Shown piece by piece: positions 20,236 through 27,841 of a DNA stretch of 64,000 bases (position 1 is the stretch's first letter; each line of letters opens with the position of its first letter). The notes beneath the pieces were generated by a model. It ran no database searches and was not told where the DNA came from. It worked only from the letters and a program-made list of their open reading frames with translations. The position numbers were made by a program, and so were the translations under genes. This DNA comes from a candidate division BRC1 bacterium ADurb.Bin183 (GTDB taxonomy: Bacteria; Sumerlaeota; Sumerlaeia; MWCT01). Location: NCBI GenBank assembly GCA_002070185.1, contig MWCT01000002.1, forward strand, positions 1 through 64,000, in the 5' to 3' direction.

Positions 20236-22251
20236 CTACTCCTTTTGCCGCGCGGGGGTTGGTTCCTGTTTACCAAAGACAAGCATGCATGTCTTGGTTT
20301 CGGAGAGCGGTGTTGCCGGCGCTGGCTGTTGTTCAATCACTACACCGCTACCTATAAATTGGAGATCCACCGCCGCTGAGCCGAGCGCTTCGAGCGCCTC
20401 TTTCATAGTCAATCCTTTGAGATCTGGCAACACGCCATCTTCAATTGTCAGGGTAGGTAATTCGTTCTCCAATTCGGGCGCGAGGTTGGGGAGCGAAGCT
20501 GTTTGAGGGCAGGCGGGGGTCGGCTCAGGCTCGACAAATGTGGGCGGAAGCGCGAGATAAGCAAGAATTTGCTCCGCCACTTCACGGAAAACAGGCGCTG
20601 CGACGTCCGCTGCGTAATATGCCCCTCGCGGGTTATCAATGGCTATATAACATGAAATGCGCGGATTGTCAAGGGGGAAAATGGCAGCAAAGCTGGCGAT
20701 ATATTCTGTGCGATCTTTGACATGCGATTTACGTGTTGTTCCGGTTTTCGCACAGAGCAGAAAATTTTTTATTTTTGCTTTTTTTGCTGTGCCGCTATCA
20801 ATAACCTCCGCCATCAATTGTAGGACTTTTTGTGCGGTGTCGGGGCTGACAACTTGTCCCTTTACACATGGGGTGAATTTTTGAATGGTGCTTCCTTTGT
20901 AATCTTGAATTTCAGATACAACATAAGGCTTCATTAATTTTCCGCCATTGCCCATAGCGCTGACGGCGGTGATGGTCTGGATAGGGGTCAACGCGATTTC
21001 ATAGCCATAGGAGAGGGACTTGCGCGAGTGGCGGTTCCATTTTTCGAGCGGGTGCATTATTCCCGAGCTCTCTTCGGGCAGGTCTATTTCCGTTTTTTGA
21101 CCAAATCCAAAACGGTTGAGGTAGGAATAGTATATAGTGGGCTCTATTCTCATGCCCACTTTTGCGAATGCAATGTTGGATGAGTTGGCGAAACATTTTG
21201 TGAATGGGACAACGCCCATTCCATGTCCTCCGGAATCGGTGACTCTCCAGCCATCCACAATAGCGCGTCCATGCTCGCAGTCTATCATTTCTTCCATTCT
21301 CACAAGTCCAAGGTCGAGGGCGATTGCCGATGTGAAATTTTTCATGACTGAGCCCGGTTCGAAGGGCATGCTGAGGCATCTGTTTTGGCGGAATTCTGGA
21401 CCGTAGGAATAAAATTTATTTGGGTCAAAAGTTGGCAGGGACGCCATCGCAAGTATTTCGCCTGTTTTAACTTCTTGGACAATTGCCACGCCATAATCCG
21501 CATGCCATTTGGAGAGGGCGTTGCGCAAGGCTCGTTCGATGGCGTATTGGATGCTGATATCAATGGTTGTGACAATCCTGTTTCCGTAAGTGGCTTCAAG
21601 TATTTTTTGTTCAATCGGTTCCAAGTCCTGCCAGAGGGCGGTTCGATGGGGGTATGTTTTTTTATATTCGCCATTAATCCATTCGTTATACTGTTTTTCC
21701 AATCCAAAAACACCGATGTTATCCCCGCCCTTGTCCATATTGGTGAAACCAATAACAGGCGCGAGCAGCGAATCATGAGGGTAAATTCTTTGGCATTCTT
21801 TAAGCGGGTAGATGGCATATTTGCTGATGCCAAGATTGGCAAGAATGGCGGAGATTTCGCACATGGTTTCATCGGACTCTTTGCGGGCGAGCGGAAAATG
21901 TCCTTTGTTTTTTTTGAGGAGGTCGCAGATTTTTTCCTGCGGGATGTCCAACACCTGAGCCAGTTTACGGGACAATGTTCGGCGATGTTTTTCTGGAATA
22001 AGGCTTGAATCCACGTTTATGGAGCAGGCAGCTTTTGTGACGACGAGCGCGTTTTCCTTTCGGTCGAGGATTTCGCCGCGGAGCGGCAGGAGGTTTTTTT
22101 TTCGAATTTGATTATTGATTGCTCGCGCGAGGCAATCTTTATGTTTGATGACCTGCAAGTGATAAAGGCGGGCAATTGCGCCCGTCATCATAAAGAGGAG
22201 AATCAGCGCGACGAGGAGGATTCTCAACTTATAGGAGCGTTCGAGCGTCAT
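20236..22251 (-). CDS. ftsI: Penicillin-binding protein FtsI/PBP3 with C-terminal PASTA domain
   Basis: 671 residues. One N-terminal membrane helix (about 9-30) is followed by the class B PBP dimerisation domain (RGEILDR at 58-64) and the transpeptidase domain with SVMK at 301-304, SSN at 357-359 and KTGT at 502-505. A Pro/Glu-rich spacer (about 570-600) leads to a PASTA domain (about 604-662), which in other bacteria senses or binds uncrosslinked peptidoglycan. FtsI crosslinks septal peptidoglycan together with FtsW. The PASTA tail recalls Gram-positive and some candidate-phylum enzymes rather than E. coli. Ribosome binding site GAGG; preceded by an unusual 316-bp gap. Confidence 0.95.
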   Translation of the reverse strand: MTLERSYKLRILLVALILLFMMTGAIARLYHLQVIKHKDCLARAINNQIRKKNLLPLRGEILDRKENALVVTKAACSINVDSSLIPEKHRRTLSRKLAQVLDIPQEKICDLLKKNKGHFPLARKESDETMCEISAILANLGISKYAIYPLKECQRIYPHDSLLAPVIGFTNMDKGGDNIGVFGLEKQYNEWINGEYKKTYPHRTALWQDLEPIEQKILEATYGNRIVTTIDISIQYAIERALRNALSKWHADYGVAIVQEVKTGEILAMASLPTFDPNKFYSYGPEFRQNRCLSMPFEPGSVMKNFTSAIALDLGLVRMEEMIDCEHGRAIVDGWRVTDSGGHGMGVVPFTKCFANSSNIAFAKVGMRIEPTIYYSYLNRFGFGQKTEIDLPEESSGIMHPLEKWNRHSRKSLSYGYEIALTPIQTITAVSAMGNGGKLMKPYVVSEIQDYKGSTIQKFTPCVKGQVVSPDTAQKVLQLMAEVIDSGTAKKAKIKNFLLCAKTGTTRKSHVKDRTEYIASFAAIFPLDNPRISCYIAIDNPRGAYYAADVAAPVFREVAEQILAYLALPPTFVEPEPTPACPQTASLPNLAPELENELPTLTIEDGVLPDLKGLTMKEALEALGSAAVDLQFIGSGVVIEQQPAPATPLSETKTCMLVFGKQEPTPARQKE

Positions 22252-22567
22252 GGCAACCTCAACAGAGCATCAAAATAATTTGCCAGACTGGCGAATGAAG
22301 GAGCGGGTTTGATTATAAGCAACGCGTCCTTCGTCCACGGGGATGCGGGGAATGCCGTATCTGTTCGTTATGCTGCGGTTCAACTTACTTCTTGTCCGCT
22401 GAACTAAATGCCGCTTGAACAGGAGAAGGAGTGGGAACGGGGGCGGGCGCCACGGCTTAGGGCTGCCCGCCATTGGTTCAGGTCACATGGATCAAGTCGC
22501 CAGTCTGGCAAAATCTTTTTTCCTATGTCTGATGTTTACCGTTATCTCCTATAGGCAGCCCCCTTTT
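22252..22567. other. Gap between ftsL-like gene and ftsI, with inverted repeats and no clear gene
   Basis: The stretch interrupts an otherwise compact cluster. It contains a pair of 16-bp inverted repeats (22279-22294 and 22497-22512). On the minus strand there is a reading frame of 67 codons (22270-22473) with no family resemblance, and in another frame a 22-codon Pro/Ala-rich stretch (about 22380-22450). I regard none as a supported gene. It may be a small inserted element or decayed sequence. Confidence 0.6.
22279..22512. repeat. 234-bp segment bounded by 16-bp perfect inverted repeats
   Basis: TTTGCCAGACTGGCGA at 22279-22294 is the exact reverse complement of 22497-22512, and the match continues imperfectly (about 4 of 6 bases) outside the ends. 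No transposase is encoded within and no obvious target-site duplication was found. It could be a miniature inverted-repeat element or a long-range hairpin in the dcw transcript. Confidence 0.55.
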
Positions 22568-23128
22568 TCATCTTTTATTTTTTTTATCAGAGCTATCGGA
22601 ATTTTTTTTCTTCGCATCGTTTTCCTTTTTACTGGTTAGTTCTTTGATAATCAAATCCAAAGATTGTTCGCGCGCAGAGAGTTCATGATTTATTTTGATA
22701 AAGGAGCCGACTTCTTCTTTGAACCCTCTTGGATAACGCGCTTCGATCCAGTTTGTTTCCTCGTAACCGGTCTTGCGTCCGCCGGTTGTATATTTGGCAA
22801 TCGTTCGTTGGGGGATGATTAGTTTTTCAATTTCGTCGGCGGCGACATCGCGGAGACCAAGTTCGGTGCAAGCGAATTCGTGGAGGCGGTCGCCCTGATT
22901 CAATCTGGCAATTTCGCCAATCAGATTTTTTTCAATATCGGCGAGTTTAATTCCTTGGTCCTGAAGCATCACAGTCTCAATTTTTAAATCTCTGATTTTG
23001 AATTGAAGGTAAATATGAGCGAGAGAAAAAAAGGTCAGGGCGCCGAACACAAAAAGAAAAAAGAACATGGTGCGGGCATTGAGGGAAACGGGGGTCTCCC
23101 GATAAACTGTTTTTTTGTTTGCTGCCAT
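22568..23128 (-). CDS. FtsL-like divisome membrane protein
   Basis: 186 residues. A short basic N-terminus is followed by one membrane helix (about 20-42) and a coiled-coil segment (about 45-75). The LHEFACTELGLRDVAADEIEKL segment (described as residues about 82-103) resembles the end of FtsL/DivIC proteins, where the membrane-proximal coiled coil meets an 'ELGL' motif. A charged Lys/Asp/Ser-rich tail extends beyond the usual FtsL length. Position directly after rsmH and before ftsI is the standard place of ftsL. FtsL is so variable that I rely on topology and position. Start ATG is preceded by GAGGTGA, which overlaps the rsmH stop. Confidence 0.72.
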   Translation of the reverse strand: MAANKKTVYRETPVSLNARTMFFFLFVFGALTFFSLAHIYLQFKIRDLKIETVMLQDQGIKLADIEKNLIGEIARLNQGDRLHEFACTELGLRDVAADEIEKLIIPQRTIAKYTTGGRKTGYEETNWIEARYPRGFKEEVGSFIKINHELSAREQSLDLIIKELTSKKENDAKKKNSDSSDKKNKR

Positions 23129-23129
23129 T

Positions 23130-24146
23130 TCACTTCACCTCTTTATTCGAGGATTGCGAATCCGCGGGTTTTCTGCGAATGGCGCGGAGTCTGGCGCTTC
23201 GGGCTCTGGCATTCCGTCGGATTTCTTCATTGGTTGCCATGAGCGGTTTTTTTGTCAGAATTTCAAACATCCCGGTGCCCTTTTTTCCGGCGGCTTCCGC
23301 AAAGACGATTTTGGAGACGCGGTCTTCCTTCGAATGATAAGCAAGGACGGCACAAACTCCGTTTTCCGCCAAAAAGGAAAGAGCCTTTGGCAATGTTTTT
23401 TCAAAGATGCCCAGCTCGTCGTTAACTGCGATTCTGATTGCCTGGAAAGCCGTTTGAACGTGGTCTCTGTGGGGGCTGCGCAGCCTTGAGGGGATGGATT
23501 TGCGAAGGATGTCCGCGAGCTGGGTTGTGGTTTTTATTATGCGGACTTCCCGCTCTTTACAGATGCGTCTTGCCATTGCCCCGCTGAATCGTTCATCCGA
23601 ATACTCCTTAAAAACCCGCCTGAGCTCGCTCTCGCGCCATTTATTTACGACATCGAAGGCTGTGAGCTTTTGGGCGGCGTCAAATCTAAAATCGAGAGGT
23701 CCTTCTTTATTCCAACTGAACCCGCGTTCTGCTTGGTCCAAATGAGGCGATGCGACGCCCAAGTCGAATAGGATGCCGTCGAAGAGTTTTGGCTCCGTTC
23801 CCGTTTCTTGCGCAAAGGCTTCATCAAACCGCTCATAAGAAAAAGGGAAAAGCCGCAGCGAATTGTCGGGAAAGCCCTCTTCTTTGAGAAAAGCCCTTGC
23901 TTGCTCCAGCATACGCGGGTCTCGGTCCAGCCCGATGAGAAGCCCGCCCGGTTGAATGCGTTTGAGGATTTCCGCCGCATGGCCGCCCGCCCCGACTGTG
24001 CAGTCCAGAATTTTTTTGCCGGGCGCTGGCGCCAGTAATTCCAGCGTCTCTGCGACCATGACCGGTATGTGTGCTTGCACGCCATGCCAACCTTTATATC
24101 TTTCATAAATTTGGGAGTTCTTAAAAAGGTCAGGAGTTTGGAACAT
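23130..24146 (-). CDS. rsmH: 16S rRNA m4C1402 methyltransferase RsmH (MraW)
   Basis: 338 residues. HIPVMVAE at about 27-34 is the family start motif. The SAM-binding DCTVGAGGHA, GLDRDPRML and FDLGVASPHLDQAERGFS follow, then YHSKEDR and the basic end RNARARSARLRAIRR. RsmH methylates N4 of C1402 in 16S rRNA. The 25 residues ahead of HIPVM are longer than usual; a GTG at 24080 behind AAAGG would give a typical N-terminus and is a reasonable alternative start. Second gene of the cluster, 370 bp after mraZ. Confidence 0.95.
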   Translation of the reverse strand: MFQTPDLFKNSQIYERYKGWHGVQAHIPVMVAETLELLAPAPGKKILDCTVGAGGHAAEILKRIQPGGLLIGLDRDPRMLEQARAFLKEEGFPDNSLRLFPFSYERFDEAFAQETGTEPKLFDGILFDLGVASPHLDQAERGFSWNKEGPLDFRFDAAQKLTAFDVVNKWRESELRRVFKEYSDERFSGAMARRICKEREVRIIKTTTQLADILRKSIPSRLRSPHRDHVQTAFQAIRIAVNDELGIFEKTLPKALSFLAENGVCAVLAYHSKEDRVSKIVFAEAAGKKGTGMFEILTKKPLMATNEEIRRNARARSARLRAIRRKPADSQSSNKEVK

Positions 24147-24516
24147 GAAGCCGTGATATTAAAAATGAAACTTGATTTTGCGACTTCTGCTTGGGCGCGG
24201 AATGGGAACTGGTCATCTGGTCTGCATTCGTCGGATTTGGGAAACGGGAACTGATACTTCAAGAGCTGTCATTTTCTTGGACACTGGAACGATGCTGCTG
24301 GAACCGGAACAGGAATAATAGCTACAGGATACGGAGCAGGAGCATCAACGGGAACAGTCGCTGGAATCGGAACGAGAGAAGGAATCGTATGCGTAGCCGA
24401 TATGCTCGAACGGAACGGAATGGTAGGTGGAATAATGTCGCTGCACGGCGGCTGTTCGACTCCTGACCTTTCCAAGACTCCCCAAAAGTTTTAACAAACC
24501 TCCTTTCTTAAAAGAT
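24147..24516. other. 370-bp gap between mraZ and rsmH with a low-complexity tract
   Basis: From about 24290 to 24430 the minus strand repeats ATTCC/GTTCC units at multiples of six bases, giving a reading frame of X-Pro dipeptides. No ribosome binding site with an ATG or GTG start was found for it. The remainder (24147-24270) shows nothing recognisable. Confidence 0.6.
24269..24475 (-). CDS. Doubtful small proline-rich reading frame
   Basis: 68 codons from a TTG start. The second half is a run of Ile/Val/Ala-Pro dipeptides ending in a short Cys-containing tail. Proline codons vary freely (CCT, CCG, CCA, CCC), which is what a translated X-Pro linker would show, whereas the plus-strand frame uses only GGA. 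Against it: no family resemblance, a poor start (GGGGAG only two bases from TTG), and no length typical of a known protein. Possibly the remnant of a longer linker-type gene. Kept only as a candidate. Confidence 0.2.
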   Translation of the reverse strand: MERSGVEQPPCSDIIPPTIPFRSSISATHTIPSLVPIPATVPVDAPAPYPVAIIPVPVPAASFQCPRK

Positions 24517-25038
24517 TTATTTTGAAAGTGCATCCCTAATTTCATCAATTTTGCTTGTGGTTTCGGTGATGAAATTCTTCCAGCGTTCGGGGCTCCATAT
24601 TTCAAATCTGGTTCTGAACCCGCGTTCATCAATAAGCCGGGAAATCGTTATATTAACGCCCCCTTTTTCTTCCACTGGACGAGGGGGAATCCCTGCATAC
24701 GTCAAAACCTCCTCACTAAGCCTTATCCTCCCTTGGGAATCAATCACCTGCTGGTATGCCGTTCCTTCTATCATGGTCATAACTTTCAACATATTGCGAT
24801 TTAGCAAAGATTTCTCTTGCAATGTTGTCAGGAATTCTTCGAAGATACAAATTGGGTAGACGGCAATGGAAAGATTAAGCGAAAGAGAAATTATTACGTT
24901 GCGATGTTCGTGTTTATATGCGGTGTCAATAACGCGAAGGAAATCTGGAAATACTGGGGCGCGGTTTTTTGAATCGAGCGCATATGTGTTATATCCTACG
25001 AATTGTGTGGTTTTTTTCTCTAGTAAAATTTCTACCAT
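24517..25038 (-). CDS. mraZ: Transcriptional regulator MraZ
   Basis: 173 residues with two AbrB-like repeats. The first has YNTYALDSKNRAPVF (the DxKxR motif), the second DSQGRIRL followed by TYAGI and FEIWSPERW, as in MraZ. The Gly of the usual DxKGR is Asn here and the protein is about 20 residues longer than the E. coli one. MraZ forms a ring that binds TGGG repeats in its own promoter and represses the dcw cluster; such repeats are present 6 and 16 bp upstream. First gene of the cluster. Confidence 0.88.
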   Translation of the reverse strand: MVEILLEKKTTQFVGYNTYALDSKNRAPVFPDFLRVIDTAYKHEHRNVIISLSLNLSIAVYPICIFEEFLTTLQEKSLLNRNMLKVMTMIEGTAYQQVIDSQGRIRLSEEVLTYAGIPPRPVEEKGGVNITISRLIDERGFRTRFEIWSPERWKNFITETTSKIDEIRDALSK

Positions 25039-25043
25039 TCTTT

Positions 25044-25088
25044 CCCACTCTCACCCACGCAACTTAACCAAATTCACACAAACCCCCA
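25044..25088 (-). promoter_or_regulatory. MraZ operator: TGGG repeats
   Basis: On the minus strand TGGGT (25053-25057) and TGGGA (25043-25047) are separated by exactly five bases, the spacing known for E. coli MraZ sites (TGGGN-N5-TGGGN). A third TGGGG lies 31 bp further upstream (25084-25088). The proximal pair ends only 5 bases before the mraZ start codon, closer than in E. coli, so binding may also block translation initiation or the transcript may be very short-leadered. Confidence 0.6.
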
Positions 25089-25307
25089 CGCTAACTTCAA
25101 GAAGAAAATGTTATCGAATGAAATATTTTTGCATTTTACGCCGCACACCCCATAGATATGGCGGTTCATTAACGACAAGATACAATATATTGTAGTAGTG
25201 TCGCTGTATATTTTTAACCCAATCCTGCAGTTTTCTAATGTATTAATACGTATCAAAATTACCCAACTTTCGAAAATCCGGCAGTTGTATGAAAGAATGT
25301 AATTTTA

Positions 25308-25331
25308 ATGGCAATAGTGGTATATTGCCAT
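25308..25331 (-). terminator. Hairpin downstream of the radical-SAM-like gene
   Basis: ATGGCAATA (25308-25316) pairs perfectly with TATTGCCAT (25323-25331) around a 6-base loop, 48 bases after the stop codon of the gene at 25379. The following sequence on the minus strand is TAAAATT, a poor U-tract, so termination efficiency is doubtful. Confidence 0.35.
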
Positions 25332-25378
25332 AAGTTTCGAATTATCAATAATTTAATCTTTTTATTGTTGTAAATTAT

Positions 25379-26356
25379 CTATGCTCGCCAGAGCAGGTGG
25401 GGGTAATTTCCGGGGCAAGTAAGGCATTTCTTTTCTGTATATAGGTTTATCTTGGTTCTAAATTCGTGAGTTGTTGAGGATTCTTCGATGCTGCGCAGGG
25501 GGTATACCCACAAACTCCCACAGACGGTTTGATAGGGGCAGCATCGGACGTCGCCATTCGGCTCGATAAAAAGGGCTGTTCTGGGGGCGCGGCAGTGGGG
25601 CGGTTCAAAATTTCCGCTTCCATTAGCGGCTTTGAAGAAGTTAATTATTCTCTCCAGCTGGCGGCGGGTCATATCCAGATCAAAAAGGCAGCTCTGGAAA
25701 TATTTTTCGTCCATTATTTCCCAGAAGTTTTCTTCGAATTTTTTTATTTGCTCGTCTGTTAATAACAAGGTATTTAATTTGCTGTTGTTATTATTTTTGC
25801 TATCATGTAATGGAGGCGGGAAGAATTCGAGTTTTTCCAATTGCGCCTCTTGCGCGCATTGAGCGATTTTCGGCAGTATGGAGAGCGCCAATGCGGAAAA
25901 ATAAATTTGAGCTCGAACTGTAAGCCGCGGCGAGTCTTTTTTTAATTGGGCGATTTCTTTTTTTAACATTATCGCATCGTTGTCCCATTGCTCCGAGGAG
26001 GCATCATAGGGACCTAATAGATACACGATTTCATTCGCGCACGACTTTAAAACCTGCGCGTGGTTTTTTAACTGCCCGGGGCGAATCCAGATTGCGAGAT
26101 GTTCCGCGCTCTCCTTCCACAAGTTCAGCGCATCGTTGATATGAGGATGAGACAAGGGGTCATCGCCAAGAAGCGCCACCTGCCTTGTCCAGAAATAACG
26201 AGCGGCAACGGCAAGCGGCAAAAAAAATCGGCGGTCAAGAAAAGAACCGGGGGCTTCATGCATTCGAATCATAATGTTGGGAATGGCATGGCGCGCCTGC
26301 AGAAATATTTTGGGGAACAGCGCTTCGATTTTTTCATGGTACATGATTATTCGCAT
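25379..26356 (-). CDS. Radical SAM/SPASM-like protein lacking the SAM cluster cysteines
   Basis: 325 residues from the ATG at 26356 (a TTG at 26398 would add 14; neither has a clear ribosome binding site). The C-terminus is a SPASM-type auxiliary cluster region: Cys255, a 'FIEPNGDVRCCPYQTVC' stretch with Cys272, 273 and 279, and CLTC at 311-314. The middle has the TIM-barrel feel of radical SAM proteins, with LLGDDPLSHP (about 62-71) in place of the GGEP motif. But the segment where CxxxCxxC should lie (about residues 27-45) holds no cysteine at all. So radical chemistry is unlikely unless the cluster is supplied otherwise. Function unknown; it may be a structural or substrate-binding relative. 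Divergent from the M16-like gene, 340 bp upstream of mraZ. Confidence 0.65.
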   Translation of the reverse strand: MRIIMYHEKIEALFPKIFLQARHAIPNIMIRMHEAPGSFLDRRFFLPLAVAARYFWTRQVALLGDDPLSHPHINDALNLWKESAEHLAIWIRPGQLKNHAQVLKSCANEIVYLLGPYDASSEQWDNDAIMLKKEIAQLKKDSPRLTVRAQIYFSALALSILPKIAQCAQEAQLEKLEFFPPPLHDSKNNNNSKLNTLLLTDEQIKKFEENFWEIMDEKYFQSCLFDLDMTRRQLERIINFFKAANGSGNFEPPHCRAPRTALFIEPNGDVRCCPYQTVCGSLWVYPLRSIEESSTTHEFRTKINLYTEKKCLTCPGNYPHLLWRA

Positions 26357-26472
26357 AAGGTCTGTCGAAGAAGACTGCAAGAAAGAAGTTTGAGCCAATC
26401 GCCGATTGTTAGGTTTATCTTCTTCTTTATTTTTTTATGTTGAAATGAAACCCGCGTAGCATAGAGAAAGGC

Positions 26473-26488
26473 ATGTCAATTTTGACAT
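26473..26488. promoter_or_regulatory. Palindrome between the radical-SAM-like and M16-like genes
   Basis: ATGTCAA-TT-TTGACAT is a perfect 7-bp inverted repeat with a 2-bp centre, in the 116-bp divergent spacer, 7 bp before the AAGGAG of the M16-like gene. It offers TTGACA boxes on both strands, but no good -10 follows at the right distance on either. An operator for a dimeric regulator is possible. Confidence 0.35.
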
Positions 26489-26514
26489 AACATCAAGGAG
26501 TTGGCAAAATTTTT

Positions 26515-27825
26515 ATGAGAAAGATTCTGGCGCCATTGATTGTGTTATGTTCGTTTTTGATATCGTCGCTGCCCGCAAAGATTCAGGGGGATATTGAAAT
26601 GAGGTTTCTGAAGAACAAGCTGACTGTGATTTCCAAAAGGACAAAAACCAATAATATTGTGGGGATTGTGTGCCTTATTCGCGTCGGCTCGGCATTTGAG
26701 CGCGCAGAGGAGAACGGCATTTCATCGCTGACCCAAGCGCTTCTTATGAAAGGCACTAACAAACACAGCGCATCCGAGCTCGCCCTTGCCCTTGAACGCG
26801 AAGGGATTTTTATGAATACGGACGCCTCAGAGGATTTTGTGAGCGTTTCTGTTGCGGCGACTGCGGATCAGATTGACAGAGCTCTTGAGCTTCTTTCGGA
26901 GGTTCTTTTTGAACCGTCTTTTCCCGCTGATGAATTGGAAAAGGAGCGGCGCAATGCTATTGCGCAAATCAATTTAGTGGAAGATGATAAGTTTTATTTA
27001 TCATTCAGAAATCTTCGCGAAATCCTTTATGAGGGGCATCCTTATTCGCAGCCGACGGAGGGGCGCCCTGAATCGCTGCTTATCATCACAAAGGCGCAGA
27101 TTGAACAATTCCACAATCGTTTTTATCAGCCGGAGAATATGACGCTCGCAATCGTGGGCAATGTGCCGCGCGATGAATTGAACAAATGCGTTAATCGCCA
27201 CTTTGGCTCCCGTGTTTCGCAAGAGGTCAATCTTTTTATATCCACAAAAACTTTCAATCCGGTCTTGCGCACGCGCGAAATTAAAAAGCCGCTGGAGCAA
27301 GGTTTTTTAACAATGGGTTATATCGGTGCGCCGATGAATCATAAGGACTATCCCGCTCTGCGCGTTGCCTGCGCTATTTTGGGCGAGGGCATGGCTTCGC
27401 GCTTTTTTACACAGTTGCGGGATCAGCGCGGGCTGGCTTATGCAGTGGGCGGGTTTTATCAAAGCCTTCGTCTGCATGGCGCTGTGATTGGATATATCGG
27501 CACGCGTCCGGAAACTCTTGAAGTTTCCAACAGGGCGATGCGGCATATTTTTGAAGACCTTGCCGAGAATCCGATTCATGAGGATGAATTAAACCGCGCA
27601 AAGAATTATCTCATCGGAAAATATCTAATAGCGCACCAGACCAATCTCAAGAAGGCGAACTATCTTGCTTGGTTTCATTGCTTTGGTTTGGGCGTTGAAT
27701 TTGATGAAAAATACCCCGAACTGATTATGGGCGTTAAAATAAAAGATGTGCGGCGCGTGGCGCGGAAATATTTCAAAATGCCCGCCATTGTAACTTTATC
27801 TCCCGAAAACAAATCAAAAAAATAA
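26515..27825 (+). CDS. M16-family peptidase homologue, non-catalytic subunit
   Basis: 436 residues with an N-terminal signal-like helix (1-21), so probably periplasmic. Both M16 half-domains are present. Where active enzymes have HxxEH, this one reads SLTQA (71-75: Ser, Gln and Ala replace His, Glu and His), and the downstream Glu ligand is also missing (AIAQIN). The C-terminal half keeps the R/Y substrate-side motif (QLRDQRGLAYAV). In bacterial M16B enzymes such a protein pairs with an active subunit that holds the zinc motif; a candidate partner is encoded at 38186-39520. AAGGAG lies 14 bases before the ATG. Followed 16 bp later by glyQS. Confidence 0.85.
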   Translation: MRKILAPLIVLCSFLISSLPAKIQGDIEMRFLKNKLTVISKRTKTNNIVGIVCLIRVGSAFERAEENGISSLTQALLMKGTNKHSASELALALEREGIFMNTDASEDFVSVSVAATADQIDRALELLSEVLFEPSFPADELEKERRNAIAQINLVEDDKFYLSFRNLREILYEGHPYSQPTEGRPESLLIITKAQIEQFHNRFYQPENMTLAIVGNVPRDELNKCVNRHFGSRVSQEVNLFISTKTFNPVLRTREIKKPLEQGFLTMGYIGAPMNHKDYPALRVACAILGEGMASRFFTQLRDQRGLAYAVGGFYQSLRLHGAVIGYIGTRPETLEVSNRAMRHIFEDLAENPIHEDELNRAKNYLIGKYLIAHQTNLKKANYLAWFHCFGLGVEFDEKYPELIMGVKIKDVRRVARKYFKMPAIVTLSPENKSKK

Positions 27826-27841
27826 AAGCGAGTGACAAAAG

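Larger units (their letters stand above)
25039..25378. other. 340-bp control region upstream of mraZ
   Basis: It contains the TGGG repeats for MraZ, a perfect 14-bp palindrome TACAATATATTGTA (25181-25194) and, near its far end, a 9-bp hairpin that may end transcription of the upstream radical-SAM-like gene. A weak -35-like TTGAAG and -10-like TGAATT straddle the distal TGGG on the minus strand; no convincing sigma-70 promoter stands out. No gene is seen. Confidence 0.6.

Noticed and set aside
22270..22473. Minus-strand frame of 67 codons in the gap before ftsI
   Set aside because: No ribosome binding site, no similarity, and the frame runs into one of the inverted repeats; not enough for a gene.
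24191..24466. Plus-strand frame of 91 codons, Arg/Asn-rich, between mraZ and rsmH
   Set aside because: It is the shadow of the six-base repeat on the other strand, has no ribosome binding site and no family resemblance.
25181..25194. TACAATATATTGTA palindrome as a definite operator
   Set aside because: The sequence is perfectly dyad-symmetric but A/T-rich in an A/T-rich spacer, so chance is a fair explanation; mentioned only within the mraZ control region.
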